Source: an uncultured Lachnospiraceae bacterium
GTDB lineage: Bacteria; Bacillota_A; Clostridia; Lachnospirales; Lachnospiraceae
Length of the DNA stretch: 5,501 nt
Direction of reading: 5' to 3'
NCBI GenBank assembly: GCA_910585855.1
Contig: CAJUGZ010000284.1
Coordinates: 1-5,501, forward strand
The translations under genes and the position numbers were made by a program. The notes beneath the pieces were generated by a model. It was not told where the DNA came from. It saw only the letters and a list, made by a program, of their open reading frames with translations, and ran no database searches. Shown here piece after piece: positions 5,441-5,501 of the stretch (positions are counted from its first letter, which is position 1; the number at the start of each line of letters is the position of its first letter).

Positions 5441-5501
5441 CAAGCCGGACGCCAGATTCGAAAACCGTGAACCGCCTGCTGTTCCACGTTTCCAAAAAGT
5501 A
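5441..5501 (-). repeat. Right arm of the ~60-bp inverted repeat bounding the operon
   Basis: This is the inverted counterpart of bases 1-60; the 20-bp perfect block is at 5446-5465. Read on the minus strand, the arm folds into an imperfect hairpin: GGAAAC with GTTTTC, GTG with CAC, and AAC with GTT, with single-base bulges and a loop of about 8 nt. The inner end of the arm is only about 31 bp from the -35 box of the operon promoter, so the arm sits just upstream of the transcription unit. Its outer end coincides with the window edge. Confidence 0.9.

Larger units (their letters stand above)
1..5501. mobile_element. Candidate inverted-repeat-bounded cassette with an ABC importer cargo (no transposase)
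   Basis: The two ~60-bp inverted repeats enclose exactly one promoter-to-terminator transcription unit, a layout expected of a cargo cassette that is mobilised in trans. No transposase, integrase, resolvase or fragment of one can be found in any frame between the arms. The arms are 85% rather than 100% identical, which argues against very recent movement as a unit. Equally possible explanations are two independent insertions of a small dispersed repeat in opposite orientation, or arms that allow inversion of the segment. The flanks needed to see target-site duplications lie outside the window, so this remains a hypothesis built on a well-supported repeat pair. Confidence 0.35.

Noticed and set aside
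1..5501. Transposase or integrase remnant inside the repeat-bounded segment
   Set aside because: All substantial coding capacity is accounted for by the four transporter genes; the remaining non-coding stretches are too short and show no conserved recombinase motifs.

Overview
The window is AT-rich and reads like a low-GC Gram-positive bacterium, most plausibly a gut clostridium of the Lachnospiraceae type. That guess rests on strong AGGAGG ribosome binding sites, a lipoprotein substrate-binding protein, AT-rich third codon positions and tightly packed operon structure. Genus-level placement cannot be supported from the sequence.

Almost all of the window (319-5329) is one minus-strand operon for a complete ABC importer of the peptide/opine/nickel (Dpp/Opp/Nik, PepT) family. 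In transcription order it encodes a lipoprotein substrate-binding protein (5329-3716), a DppB-type permease (3681-2740), a DppC-type permease (2700-1798), and one polypeptide carrying both ATPase domains (1788-319). The gaps are 34, 39 and 9 nt. The lipoprotein captures the ligand outside the membrane, the two permeases form the channel, and the tandem ATPase drives import. The substrate (di/oligopeptide, glutathione-like peptide, nickel chelate or other) cannot be decided from the sequence.

The operon has its own control signals. A promoter with an extended -10 (TGaTATGAT, 17 bp from TTGCAT) lies upstream of the binding-protein gene, and a nested inverted repeat covers its -35 box. A terminator-like hairpin followed by TTTTTT lies downstream of the ATPase gene. 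Its stem is continuous only in the minus-strand RNA, because G.U pairs become A.C mismatches on the other strand.

The most unusual feature is at the edges. The first 60 and the last 61 bases are imperfect inverted copies of one sequence (about 52 of 61 aligned columns match, with an uninterrupted 20-bp identical block). They bracket the whole promoter-to-terminator unit. No transposase or recombinase lies between them. The arrangement could be a transposase-less mobile cassette carrying a transporter, two copies of a dispersed intergenic repeat that happen to flank the operon, or arms for inversion. The repeats touch the window edges, so target-site duplications and possible longer arms are out of sight. 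The left flank (61-240) also holds two tandem pairs of related 12-bp units that the right flank lacks. Apart from these repeats and the terminator, I see no gene in 1-318.
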